Shown: positions 34,686 to 44,083 of the stretch, piece after piece
Numbering within the stretch: position 1 is the stretch's first letter
Layout: every line of letters starts with the position of its first letter
DNA from: Cyclaneusma minus
Lineage: Eukaryota > Ascomycota > Leotiomycetes > Marthamycetales > Marthamycetaceae
NCBI GenBank assembly: GCA_037179335.1
Contig: JAKZHN010000019.1
Coordinates: forward strand, 186,001-250,000
Length of the DNA stretch: 64,000 nucleotides
Reading direction: 5' to 3'
Notes under the pieces: model-generated
Told to the model about the DNA's origin: nothing
What the model saw: only the letters and a program-made list of their open reading frames with translations
Database searches by the model: none
Position numbers and translations under genes: made by a program

Positions 34686-34975
34686 CGGGCTCAAGTAATT
34701 GTGGGTATTTTAAGTACCTGTGAATAATCAAAATACGGTAACTAAAACTGTGAATTTCCCAAGTGATTGCGAATATTCAAAATAATTGTGGATATTCAAA
34801 ATGATTATGGATATTCCAAATGCTTGTGAGACTGCGAATTTCCCAAGTGCTTGCGAATATTCCAGGGACCAGGTGATTCTGAGTATTTCCAGTAACTGTG
34901 AATATTCAAAGTGCTTGTGGTCTGTGGAAATTGCAAGTGCCTGTAAATATGCCAAGTAATTTTGGATATTCTCAG
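34686..34975. repeat. Array of 19-bp palindromic repeats
   Basis: About 13 degenerate tandem units near CTTGTGAATATTCCAAGTG, the same family as at 10090-10370. Clear units lie at 34,760-34,820 and 34,850-34,915. Some units are fused with short spacers. No coding potential. Confidence 0.75.
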
Positions 34976-35092
34976 TTGTGATTTCCTCGGGAGTCTCAGT
35001 CAGGGGAGTTGTGAATAATCCAGGCTTTCACTTCACTCACTTCTTTCATCATCTTCGGACTTCGAATATTACCGATTACTTGGACCGTCTAC

Positions 35093-35482
35093 AGTCTCTG
35101 AATAATTGTAAATATTCCAAATAATTAGAAATATTCCAAATAATTAGAAATTGTTGGTATCAAGAGGGTAGAACGAAGTGATCACTTAAAGGGTAATAAA
35201 CGAAGCTAGCAGGTAACGAGTATATTCATGGTTGAGTCTTGACTATAGAAGAGCCCTCAGCAAAGCGTAGATATACCCATGGCTTAGCGTGGTGGCCTGA
35301 GGCTAGGGGTAGCTATGGTGGTGATGGTCAGGGAAAGGGTGGCGCACGGGCCACCGCTGGCTGACCATGTCGGTGTTGCAACAGAAATATTCCAAACAAT
35401 TTGGAATGTTCCAAATTACTTGGGGAATATTCCAAAGCACCTGGAATATTTCAAATTACTGGGAATATTCCTGGTTGTTTGG
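35093..35482. repeat. 19-bp palindromic repeat array split by a solo LTR
   Basis: The left part (35093-35151) contains exact 19-bp steps of ATATTCCAAATAATTAGAA. The right part (35384-35482) has units such as CTTGGGGAATATTCCAAAG. The two halves are separated by a 232-bp insertion (35152-35383), so they were one array before insertion. Confidence 0.8.
35152..35383. mobile_element. Solo LTR, 232 bp
   Basis: Starts TGTTGG and ends TTGCAACA, so it has TG..CA ends with a 5-bp terminal inverted repeat (TGTTG/CAACA). It is flanked by an exact 5-bp direct repeat GAAAT (35147-35151 and 35384-35388). No internal region and no second LTR is present, which is the product of LTR-LTR recombination. GC content is normal, so it was not heavily RIP-mutated. 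It is unrelated in sequence to the LTR pair at 1094 and 6679. Confidence 0.87.
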
Positions 35483-36237
35483 GATATTCGCAATCTCGCA
35501 GAGACTCCAAAACTACTGCACTTGCTGGGCCCATTCGTCGTTCGTTCGAGCCCGAGGATGATTGGCATTTTGATCCCGCATATGCGAGATGCTGGTAGGG
35601 GACTAGGGGAGGTTGCTCTTGACTGGGGCGTATTTTCTTGGATTGGGCGCTAGAGCGAGCTGGATCAGCTGGGAATTGGAAGTTGGGGGTTTGGGGATTG
35701 CTTTGGTGATCGGGTTGGCTTCAGTTCTTCAGCTTCTTCAGATTGCTAGGTCGTAATGAATAATGGTTCTGATTTCCAAACTTTGGTTGCTTGTGATTCG
35801 TGACAAGTTTGAGCCTTTGCTATTTTGAAAATGTATGGGAAGGCTGACTGTTGGGGGAAAGGGGGATGACGAGGGAATAAGGGGGTGACAGGATTTCTTC
35901 TCGCTGTTGAAAAAGCTCTCGGGTGAAATGAGAGAGATATACAAGCTTTTAGCGTCACCCGCCTTTTTTATGGCCTAGCCTAATCTAGCAATCTCTTGCT
36001 TCTCCGTGACGTGCTTTGTGCACTTCTCCTCCAACCACCACCGCCTGGCAATACGTTCTGATCTCCCACTTTCTCATCTCTGCTGTCTTCGAACCTTGCA
36101 CAATCAGACTCCTGCATACAAAGACAGATTCTTGCCAGAAGATTTCCGATCACACACATCTCTCGAGCTCGGCTTGCGCATTGCGAACTACAACCTGGAC
36201 ACTACCCGACCATCTCCCATCTCCCTTCAGTCTCACG
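35483..36237. other. Intergenic, upstream of first tandem paralogue
   Basis: Promoter and 5' UTR of the gene at 36238. The stretch around 35,880-35,965 (AGGGGGTGACAGG, then TTTAGCGTCACCCGCC) resembles 37,620-37,715 upstream of the second paralogue. Confidence 0.5.
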
Positions 36238-36720
36238 ATGGATTCGAAACAGCATGGCGTGAAGCGCGCGCGCCGCAACAGCCTCGACTCTGTCAGCTCC
36301 GCTACTTCCAAATCTCCCTCCGAGCCCACCATGGCTGGAGAACAGCCAACTCCGCCCATGCCGGTCCTGAAGCGCAAACGCTCTGCGGAGCTCTACTACC
36401 ACCAATCTCCAGCTGTCCCAGCTGTCGCCGAGCCCGAACGCGCCAAAGATACAGCAGCCTCGAAGTCCTACAATCCCTCCCAAGATATCAATGAGATTGC
36501 TGCCAGGATTGCTGTCGAAAACTTGCGTGCTGCGCAAGCTGGTGCAAACCGCACTCTGACGCGCACTTCATCACTGGATCCAGCTGAGAGAGTTGCGGCA
36601 GCGCGTCGCAAGGCTATCGAGGATACTGTGAAGGGAAGAATTCGTCGGCCAATGGCAGTGTACAGATCTCCACATATCAATGGGCGGCAGTATGGACGAG
36701 TCTACTCGAGGCGCTGGTAG
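36238..36720 (+). CDS. Small basic protein of unknown function, paralogue 1
   Basis: 160 aa from the ATG at 36238 (MDSKQHGVKRARRN). The open frame extends further upstream, but that part looks like leader sequence, so the start is a judgement. The protein has two basic clusters (KRARR, LKRKR) that could be nuclear localisation signals. A helical, Ala/Arg-rich C-terminal stretch (DPAERVAAARRKAIEDTVKG) is followed by RRPMAVYRSPHINGRQ. The same C-terminal layout (ARRKAIE..R.RRP..VYRSPH.N) occurs in the longer gene at 38013, and some flanking sequence is also similar. The pair therefore arose by tandem duplication. I recognise no known domain. Nuclear location is a guess from composition. Confidence 0.6.
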   Translation: MDSKQHGVKRARRNSLDSVSSATSKSPSEPTMAGEQPTPPMPVLKRKRSAELYYHQSPAVPAVAEPERAKDTAASKSYNPSQDINEIAARIAVENLRAAQAGANRTLTRTSSLDPAERVAAARRKAIEDTVKGRIRRPMAVYRSPHINGRQYGRVYSRRW

Positions 36721-38012
36721 GGAGTTCACCATACACTTCAGAGAACCACCATAGCTTAGCTTAGCAAGAGCGGTGCAATCTTGAGGGGCTGTACCCAAGA
36801 CGCCGGCTCTCCTATTTTGTGGTGGTTCTCCTAGGCTCTACTTGATTCGCTTTGGAGTCTCGTTCCTCGGTTCTGCTCCCCCAACTGCTATCAGTCTTGA
36901 AATAGAGCGCGGTCTTCGTCTTCTCCTGGTATCTTTGACTTGGGAATTGAGCACTCCAGTAACAGAGTGCGCTTTGTCGGCTCTTGCTAGTGTATGGCAG
37001 CATTTTGTCCCTGATGGGTGGTGGGTGGAATGGGGTTCTGGGTGATGGGTGGAATGGGGTTCTGGGTGATGGGATCTGACATTAGGACTAGATAGGGCTG
37101 AAACGCGGATACAGTGGGAAGATTGAATGGATGAGTGAGCGTTGGATGGATGGGCGAGCGGGAGTCGTCTGAGATTTTGCGGGAGAGTTTGACACTAAAC
37201 TGAACCCCCAAACTGCAATTTCAAACTGACGTTTCTTGCAAACTGTTCACTACTACAAGCCCTGATTCCTCGCAGAAGATAAGAGCTATATAGCTCCCTA
37301 GAGCTCTCGGGTCTTTCTCTTCTTATCTAGGGTCAATCAATCGTCTTAAGTACCCATTTCGTCCCTTGTTGCTTAAGTGTACATCCAACACCTGCGGTAA
37401 AAATATAAATCTCCTACATAGTCTATACTTAATTATACAAAGCTAGCATGATGCACATAGCCTCAATGCCTTAGTATCTCCAACACTACGAGACTCGAAA
37501 TATTCCACTGTAAAGTCTCCATCCTTGAAGAGTCCAATGTAGTACGATGGTGCAATGGAAGTGTTGGAGGGTAACAAAGGGGAAACCGAGAAAGTGGCAA
37601 AGAAGGTAAGGTTCGCAAGAGAAAAAAGGGGGTGACAGGTCCTCTGTTGCAATTGTAAAAGTTCTCATGCTAAAACAGGTGAGTATCTAAAACATTTAGC
37701 GCCACTGGCTCATTCGCCTGATTCCACATATCACAAATAACAGCCAATAGCGGAGTGGGCTAGCGCTCTGCTGCAACGTGCTGCCTCTCCTATAGATCTA
37801 AAAACCACCACCGTGCCTCCTGCTCCAACTTTCTCCTTCGACTTTCTCTTCCGTCTTCGAATCCGCATAGCCACCAGCTTCCGCGTATATCGAACCCGAA
37901 CTTGTACTACAGACAAATTCGACTACATAAACTCCACACTCTCCGACAAAACCTCTCCACTGCATTTGCGCAACTCCATCCAACGAGCTGCTTACTACCA
38001 TCGACCTCCACC
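36721..38012. other. Intergenic between the tandem paralogues
   Basis: Contains the 3' UTR of the first copy and the promoter of the second. A 24-bp unit is tandemly duplicated at 37025-37072. Around 36,900-37,000, GAGCGCGGTCTTCGTCTTC and ACAGAGTGCGCTTTGTCGGC match the region 39,110-39,200 downstream of the second copy. No gene seen. Confidence 0.55.
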
Positions 38013-38990
38013 ATGACTACCAAGCAGAAGAAGAAGCTTTCCTTCGCGCAGGTTGTGGGCAAGGCCCCAGCCTCCCGTGTCCGCTCCTCGACTCCAGACT
38101 TCGAAGAACAAGCTTCAACCATGGAATGCCCTCAGCACGCGCGCTACGGCAAGATGAACCCGGCCAGGAAGCCTACTTACACCCTTCGAGAGTATGAGAG
38201 CCGCGAGCTGTCGGCTTCGAACGCCAGCAAGACCACTTCCCAGGCCACCGCAGCCACAGCCGCTACTCCGTTCAACCTGTTCGGTAGGCCCATCAAGCCA
38301 TTGCGAAAGAAGGACGTGAGAATCGAAACGGTGAAAGTCGCTGTTCCCAAGAAGCCTCTCAAGGATGTCAACCACTCCACCCTGAATGTGGAACCCAAAG
38401 TTTTCGGAACGAAACGCAAAGCAGACACCACCCCCAGCGCACAGCCTGCTGAGAAGAAACCTCGAGTCACCAACAAAATGCGCCAGGCTCGACCTCCCCC
38501 ACCCTCAAATGTCTTTGCTGCAGCAAAGACTGCCCGACCTTCCAAGTCCACAGCGGCCCAGGCCCCCCCTCCTCCTGACGACCTCCTCGCCCCCAAGAAC
38601 TGGGCTCCGCGTGAACACAAGGGCATCAACCCCCCGGCATCCACCCGCGAAGAACCTGTCCGAATCGCCCCTGATCTCAGCTGGGTCGGCCAGTACACTG
38701 GGAACGAACAAGAGAACAACAAGAAGAGGTCCGCAGCCATCATCAAGACCGATCAGTCCACACCTCTCAAGCACATCGAGACCCCTGAAGAGAGAGCTGC
38801 TGAAGCCAAGGCCAAGGGCTGGCGTCTTCGCCCTGCTCCCAGTGTTGAAGACCTCCGTGCCAAGGCCGAGGAGGACCGTCGCGCTGCCATCGAGAAGGCT
38901 ATCCTGCAACGCCTTCGCAACCCTAAAAAGGTCTATCACTCTCCGCACTCCAACGATCAGCACATGGACCCTGCCTATCACAGACGATGA
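38013..38990 (+). CDS. Basic protein of unknown function, paralogue 2
   Basis: 325 aa, no intron, starting MTTKQKKKLSFAQVVGKAP. The composition is rich in Lys, Arg, Pro and Ala, with the basic cluster GTKRKAD, PP-rich linkers and a charged helical end (EERAAEAKAKGWRLRP, then EDRRAAIEKAIL). The C-terminal RLRNPKKVYHSPHSNDQ parallels RIRRPMAVYRSPHINGRQ of the neighbour at 36238. Both proteins also begin M-x-x-KQ. The protein is twice as long as its paralogue, the difference lying in the middle. No catalytic or named domain is visible. Likely nuclear from its composition; function unknown. Confidence 0.65.
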   Translation: MTTKQKKKLSFAQVVGKAPASRVRSSTPDFEEQASTMECPQHARYGKMNPARKPTYTLREYESRELSASNASKTTSQATAATAATPFNLFGRPIKPLRKKDVRIETVKVAVPKKPLKDVNHSTLNVEPKVFGTKRKADTTPSAQPAEKKPRVTNKMRQARPPPPSNVFAAAKTARPSKSTAAQAPPPPDDLLAPKNWAPREHKGINPPASTREEPVRIAPDLSWVGQYTGNEQENNKKRSAAIIKTDQSTPLKHIETPEERAAEAKAKGWRLRPAPSVEDLRAKAEEDRRAAIEKAILQRLRNPKKVYHSPHSNDQHMDPAYHRR

Positions 38991-39670
38991 TCAATTCTCC
39001 ACGAACGCCACCTCAGCCCCCTGATGGTTCTTGCTGACTTATGCTTGGTTTACTTTTGGCGTCTCTTCTCCTGGTCGCGTGATCCATTCTTCGACCAGTC
39101 CCGAGCAGAGCGCCGTCTCTCGTCTTCTTCTTATTGGTACTTTCTTTCTTTAGGAGTTATGAGTATCAGTGCCATAGCAGAGTGCGCTCTGTCCGCTCTT
39201 GCTGGTCTGTTGGTCTCTCTCTTCTTGGTGCGTGGTGTGTGTTGGGTGGGATAGAAGTGTAGGATGGGAAGGGTGAATGAAACTTGTCTGATAGGTGCAT
39301 GGGTATGGAATTGGCTGGGTGAATAGCTGTGGACTTGACTTCTTCTCTGGGAGCATATGTTGTTCATGGATATGGCGTCGGCTCTGTTATACCGACATGC
39401 GAACTCCTTCAGAAGTGGCGCTGGTGGTCGGAGCAGATGAAGTATCCACCGCACATGTCTCCTTCTCTCTAGGTGGCCTGCGAAATATGATCGTTTTTGA
39501 ACATGAGTTATTTCCTGATGATATGAGTCTGTGAATCAGCCCCGGTATTACCTCATAAAAGCCCTAGCAGGACTATCCATCACCCCTCTTCCGCATTTTC
39601 TGTTCCATTCCACCCCTTTTCTTTCTGCCACACAACCCATAGCTCCTCTCTACCGCCTCCCGCCTCCCCG
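38991..39670. other. 3' flank of paralogue 2
   Basis: Contains the sequence similar to the 3' flank of paralogue 1 (about 39,110-39,210). Nothing else recognisable up to the start of the ENA relic. Confidence 0.5.
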
Positions 39671-40545
39671 TAGATAATAATGGAAAAAGTGACAAGAGCG
39701 CAGGTACTCACGAAGAAACCGTGGACGAATATTTCGGTGAGCACTCGGGGTGTGAAGATGCCGTAGTAGAGCGTCGCATGATGTACGGAGCGGCGGCTTT
39801 GCGGCCGAGCTCGAATGGGGTAAGGGGAAAATCATAGCATTAGCCATACTCCGTCAGCCAAATGCTATATAACTTGCAATTTCTCAAGATCTGGCAGAAT
39901 GGGTGTTCATGGTTAGCTTAGCGGAACGGTGCGTTTATCAAATAGTAGCGAGATGAATGTACGGGACTGTTACTTCCCATGAATATGGCGACATAAGACT
40001 AGGGTTCGATTCCCTGGTCTCCCCGTTCTTTTGCTTTTTTTTTGCATTTTTTTTTTCCCCTTGGGGCTTTTTAAATGCCCATTGTGTATCATTTTCCAGG
40101 AGGTTCCTTATACTAGCAGTAGAATCGCCACTCCAAGGACAATTAGCTTCAGCAAGGCTGAAGGACGTTGTCCCTTTTCGTTGAGCTGTGTGGAACATTG
40201 CTAGCTCCTTGTTCTAGTACCTTATTTAGAGCTCTTTGTAGCTTAGACCTTTATTCTCAGCTTAGACAGTGAGCTGCTCTAGTATCAAAAGGGCAGCTAG
40301 CTCCATGGGAATGACTATCGATTCTGACATCTCTCACCTCTCCTGCCTGCTTGACACTTTTTCGCAAACTCATTCATCCGTCGGACACTCTCCGTCTTCA
40401 ACTCGTTCGTCATAGGCGTTCAATACTCCCTGAAGCTGAAAGTATGGCAGACATCGACGACGTTGGAAGGAGGAAAAAGGTGGACAACATCCATGATGGA
40501 CTGAGGGGCCTGCGGTGAAATTTCAAAGACAATTGTTCGAGGTAG
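39671..40545 (-). pseudogene. Shredded ENA-type ATPase relic
   Basis: Several pieces match the intact ENA gene next door in the same order and orientation. 39671-39838 matches 41111-41335 (C-terminal membrane part). 40085-40178 and about 40350-40440 match 42094-42260 (end of exon 3). 40448-40545 matches 44008-44107 (start codon region and 5' UTR, including CAAAGACAATTGTT). Everything between these pieces is deleted or replaced. Extra DNA of about 245 bp and 170 bp sits between pieces. No frame survives. It is the remains of a tandem duplicate of the pump gene. Confidence 0.8.
39909..40045 (+). other. tRNA-like promoter boxes within ENA relic insertion
   Basis: GGTTAGCTTAGCGG resembles an internal A box and GGGTTCGATTCCC is a very good B box. 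A TTTTTTTTT run, the usual polymerase III stop, follows at about 40,036. No proper acceptor stem pairs across the region, so this is not a functional tRNA gene. It may be a tRNA or SINE remnant. Confidence 0.3.
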
Positions 40546-40650
40546 CCTGCAAAAGATGACCATTTTGAATTTGAAATGCTTCTTAAGAATGTAAGCTTGC
40601 GATCTTAACCGCGCGACTATATATCTATAAAGATTTTACAGAAGTATCTA

Positions 40651-43600
40651 TTACTTCTTTTCCGCATCTCCCTGAACCACCTCATCATCCATTCCCGCCT
40701 TTCGAAATAATCCATACCTCCTCTTCACCCCCTTCCACGCCTCCACAAACAGCACAAAAACCACCACGCTACCCGCACTCAACGCCCACTCCCACGTAAT
40801 CGTCGTATGCTTAAAAACTTTCGTGTTCAACCCCGGAATATAGACCGCTGGGAACACCGAAATAGCGCCCAACACCACAGCCCAGAACAAGAACTTGTTC
40901 CTATACAAATCGTTAAACACCGGAAACCTGCTTTTGCTGTCCGGATCTAGCCGAAACAGCGAGCGCTCGAGATGTTTGATTTCCCACGCGGCGATTAGGA
41001 TCAGCCAAGTGAGTTCTGCAAAGACGGCAGCGCGGGCGCGGAATACGGGAATGCAGGTGGGGTTGAAAGAACGGTTGCAGTCGGTGCCTAGATTGCCATC
41101 GTTGACGCCGTAGATAATGATGGCAAATGTGACCAGACTGCAGGCGCCCATGATGAAGCCGTAGAAGAACATATCGGTGAGTACTTGGGGCGTGAAGATA
41201 CCGCGCGCATGTGGAGGCCGTCGCATAATATCAGCAGCAGCGCGTTCCCTCCCGAGCCCAAAGGCCGGAAACGAAGACGTAAGCATATTGATCCACAGTA
41301 TCTGCAGCGGGCTCAAGGGGAAAACCGAAAAGTCAGAAGCGTCCTGGAAAGAAAGCCCGATGATCAAGATTAGGATTTCGGCAATGTTGGTGCAGAGGAG
41401 ATGGAGTACGAATTTCTGAATGTTGTCAAACATGCGGCGGCCTTCGCGAACGGCGGAGACGATGGAGTTGAATTTGTCGTCGGTGAGCACGATTTTGGCG
41501 GCGCCTTTGGCGACGTCGGAGCCGGTGAGGCCCATGGCTATGCCGACGTCGGCGCGGGAGAGGCTTGGGGCGTCGTTGACGCCGTCGCCAGTCATGGCCA
41601 TGAACTTGCCGCGGCGGCGGAGGGCTTCGATCATTTTGGTTTTGGTTTTGGGGGCGCAGCGGGCGATGACAAGGGGGAGTGAGGGCAGGGCGTCGATTTC
41701 GGTGTCGGTCATGGCGTCGAATGAGGTGGCTTTTTGGATGATTGATTGAGCTACATCTTGCGGGAGGCTCGAGAGGTTGCGAGGAATGATGCCGATGTCT
41801 TTTGCGATGGCTGTTGCTGTGGCTGGGTGGTCTGAAGATTGTGAGTATGGGGTTGGTCTAGTGGTGGGTTGTAACGGGCAGAATTACCTCCTGTAAGCAT
41901 GTGCACAGAGATTCCAGCTTCGCGACATTCTCGAATAGCATCTTTTGTTTCCTCACGGGGAGGATCGTAGATTCCCACTAATCCAAGCAATGCCAGATTG
42001 GTCTCAGCCTCTTCTCTCGCTGCATCGCTATTGACTGGAAAGACATCAGCTATCATCATTCTCTGCGGCTGCTCAGATATTATTCAGGGGACGTACCATC
42101 GTTTCCAAGCTGCCTCATACTAGCAGCAAAATCACCATCCCAAGCACGACTAGCAACCGCAAGCACGCGCTGTCCCTTCCCCGCAAAGTCATCCATCCGC
42201 TGGATAACCTCCGTCTTCAATTGATCAGTCATAGTCGTTGCGTTCTCACCGAAGCCGAGATTAGAGCAAAGGTCGAGAACGCGCTCAACAGCACCCTTGG
42301 TAATGATCATAGAATTTTTGTCTTGAGCAGGTCTGTAGACCACAGACATGCGCTTGATGCTGCTATCGAACGGAAACTCTGCCTGCTGCTTCCATCCACG
42401 GTTTGACTCAAGTTCTTTCTTGCCCAGCCCAAAGCGGTTGGCAAAGACTTGGAGTGCAATCTCGGTGGGCTCGCCGGTGGTCTTCCACTTAGGTTCTTGG
42501 CTGGAAGGAGTGGTCTCTTGCTTGACGGTTGCGAGGTTGCAGAGAGCTGCTACTTGTATAAATGCTTCGAGTGCGGGGGTCATATCTGCTGTTTCCGTGT
42601 TTCGTGTAGTCGTTTTCTCATTAGACGTATCTGGTTCAGGAGAAGTGCTGGATCCAGAGGTCGCTGACTCTTGCTTGGATATCGCAGACTCTTCTTCTTT
42701 GACAACTGTTCCTTGAGTCGGGTTGTTGGGATCCGTCGAGTGTTTGACATAGTATGTTCCGACCCTAGGAAGCCAAACATTCTTCGCAATCATTGCTCCC
42801 TGCGTCAACGTCCCAGTCTTGTCGGAGCAGATGTTAGTAACACCTCCCAGCGCCTCCAGTGCCGAAAGGTCTCTGATGACCACGTTCGCCTTCCTCATGA
42901 CCGTCATGCCAACGACCATGGTAATAGTCAGGACAGCGACGAGCGACTCAGGAATGATAGCAATGCCGGTCGAAATAGCGTAAATGGCAACTTCATCCGT
43001 AACATCGAATCGATTGACGGCAAACACAATAATAGCAAGTATGATAGCAAAGCCAAAAAGCAGATAAGCCATCCTCGCAAGCAGTTTCTGAAGCGGTGTT
43101 CCCTCAGTCAACCCAAGGAATTTACCAAGCACGTCGTAAGTCCGTCTTGCCAGCCCTTTGACAGGCTGGGTCTTGCCGTATTTCTTGGCATTCATGGAGC
43201 GTCCGGCCTTGCGAGGCTTCTTCGTGGTCGAAGCGGCGATCTTGCCTACTTCTGTAGACATACCTGTGAAGACGACAATGCCACGACCACGGCCTTTCGT
43301 AACGGTGGTGGTTGCGTATGCCATGTTGAGGCGATCCGCAATACCGACTTGATCTTCGCTGGTGGCTACCTGACCTTCAGAACCGGGTATCTGGATTTCA
43401 TCTTCGTTGGTCTTTTCAACGGGTTCGGCTTCACCGGTCAAAGACTTCTCGTCGCAGTTCAGGTTCATGGTTTCGAACAAGCGGAGATCGGCGGGAACAG
43501 TGTCTCCTACTTTCAAGATACAAATATCTCCCGGAACTACTTCGGCGCTGCATACCGTTAGCATGAGTCGAAATTCGTATAACCGGAATGAGGGAGAAGG

Positions 43601-44083
43601 CGGCTTTACCTTGAAATCACAGTCACTTGGCCATTCCTCAGAACTGCAGCGCTGGGCGATGACAGAGCTCGCAACGAGTCCATGTCTTTCTCAGCTTTCA
43701 ACTCCTGAAAGAAACCGATCGAGATGTTCAAGAGGATGACTGCCGCCAGAACACCTCCTTCGATATAGTCTCCGACACCAAAAGACAGTGCCATGGCAAA
43801 GACAAGTATCTACAAGAGTGTAAGCGACCAAAACGTGTAAAGGGAGCGAATGGTTGCTTACCAGCCCCATGGCGTTGATGATCTGCTTCAGCAGAATCTT
43901 GTGCCATTTTATCGAGGCCCCGCTTTGGAGTTCGTTACGGGGGTACTGTTTTTGTAATTGCGAAACCTGGGAAACGGAAAGGCCATTTTCGAGATTGGTT
44001 TCAAGATTCTCAGCGACTTTGGATGTTGGAAGGAGAAACGGATGGGCACCATTCATGATGGGGTTAGGGGTTTGCGGCGTCAT
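40651..44083 (-). CDS. ENA1: ENA-type P-type Na+/Li+ ATPase (type IID)
   Basis: Five exons (44083-43862, 43809-43610, 43547-42097, 42034-41888, 41831-40651), 1,066 aa with all phases consistent. The order is cytosolic N-terminus, helices 1-2 (ILVFAMALSFGVG; LAAVILLNISIGFFQELKAEK), actuator with SLTGE (176-180), helix 4 IPESL (339-343), phosphorylation site CSDKTGTLTQG with Asp 383, nucleotide-binding domain, hinge TGDGVND (754-760), then the C-terminal helices. The sequence around IPESLVAVLTITMVVGMTVM and ALEALGGVTNICSDKTGTLT is characteristic of fungal ENA pumps rather than SERCA or PMC. ENA pumps export Na+ and Li+ (sometimes K+) across the plasma membrane with ATP, mainly at high salt or alkaline pH. 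A decayed second copy lies directly downstream. Confidence 0.93.

Noticed and set aside
39950..40024. tRNA gene suggested by a good B box
   Set aside because: The 3' GTCTCCC strand has no complementary acceptor strand at tRNA distance and the anticodon arm does not fold properly.
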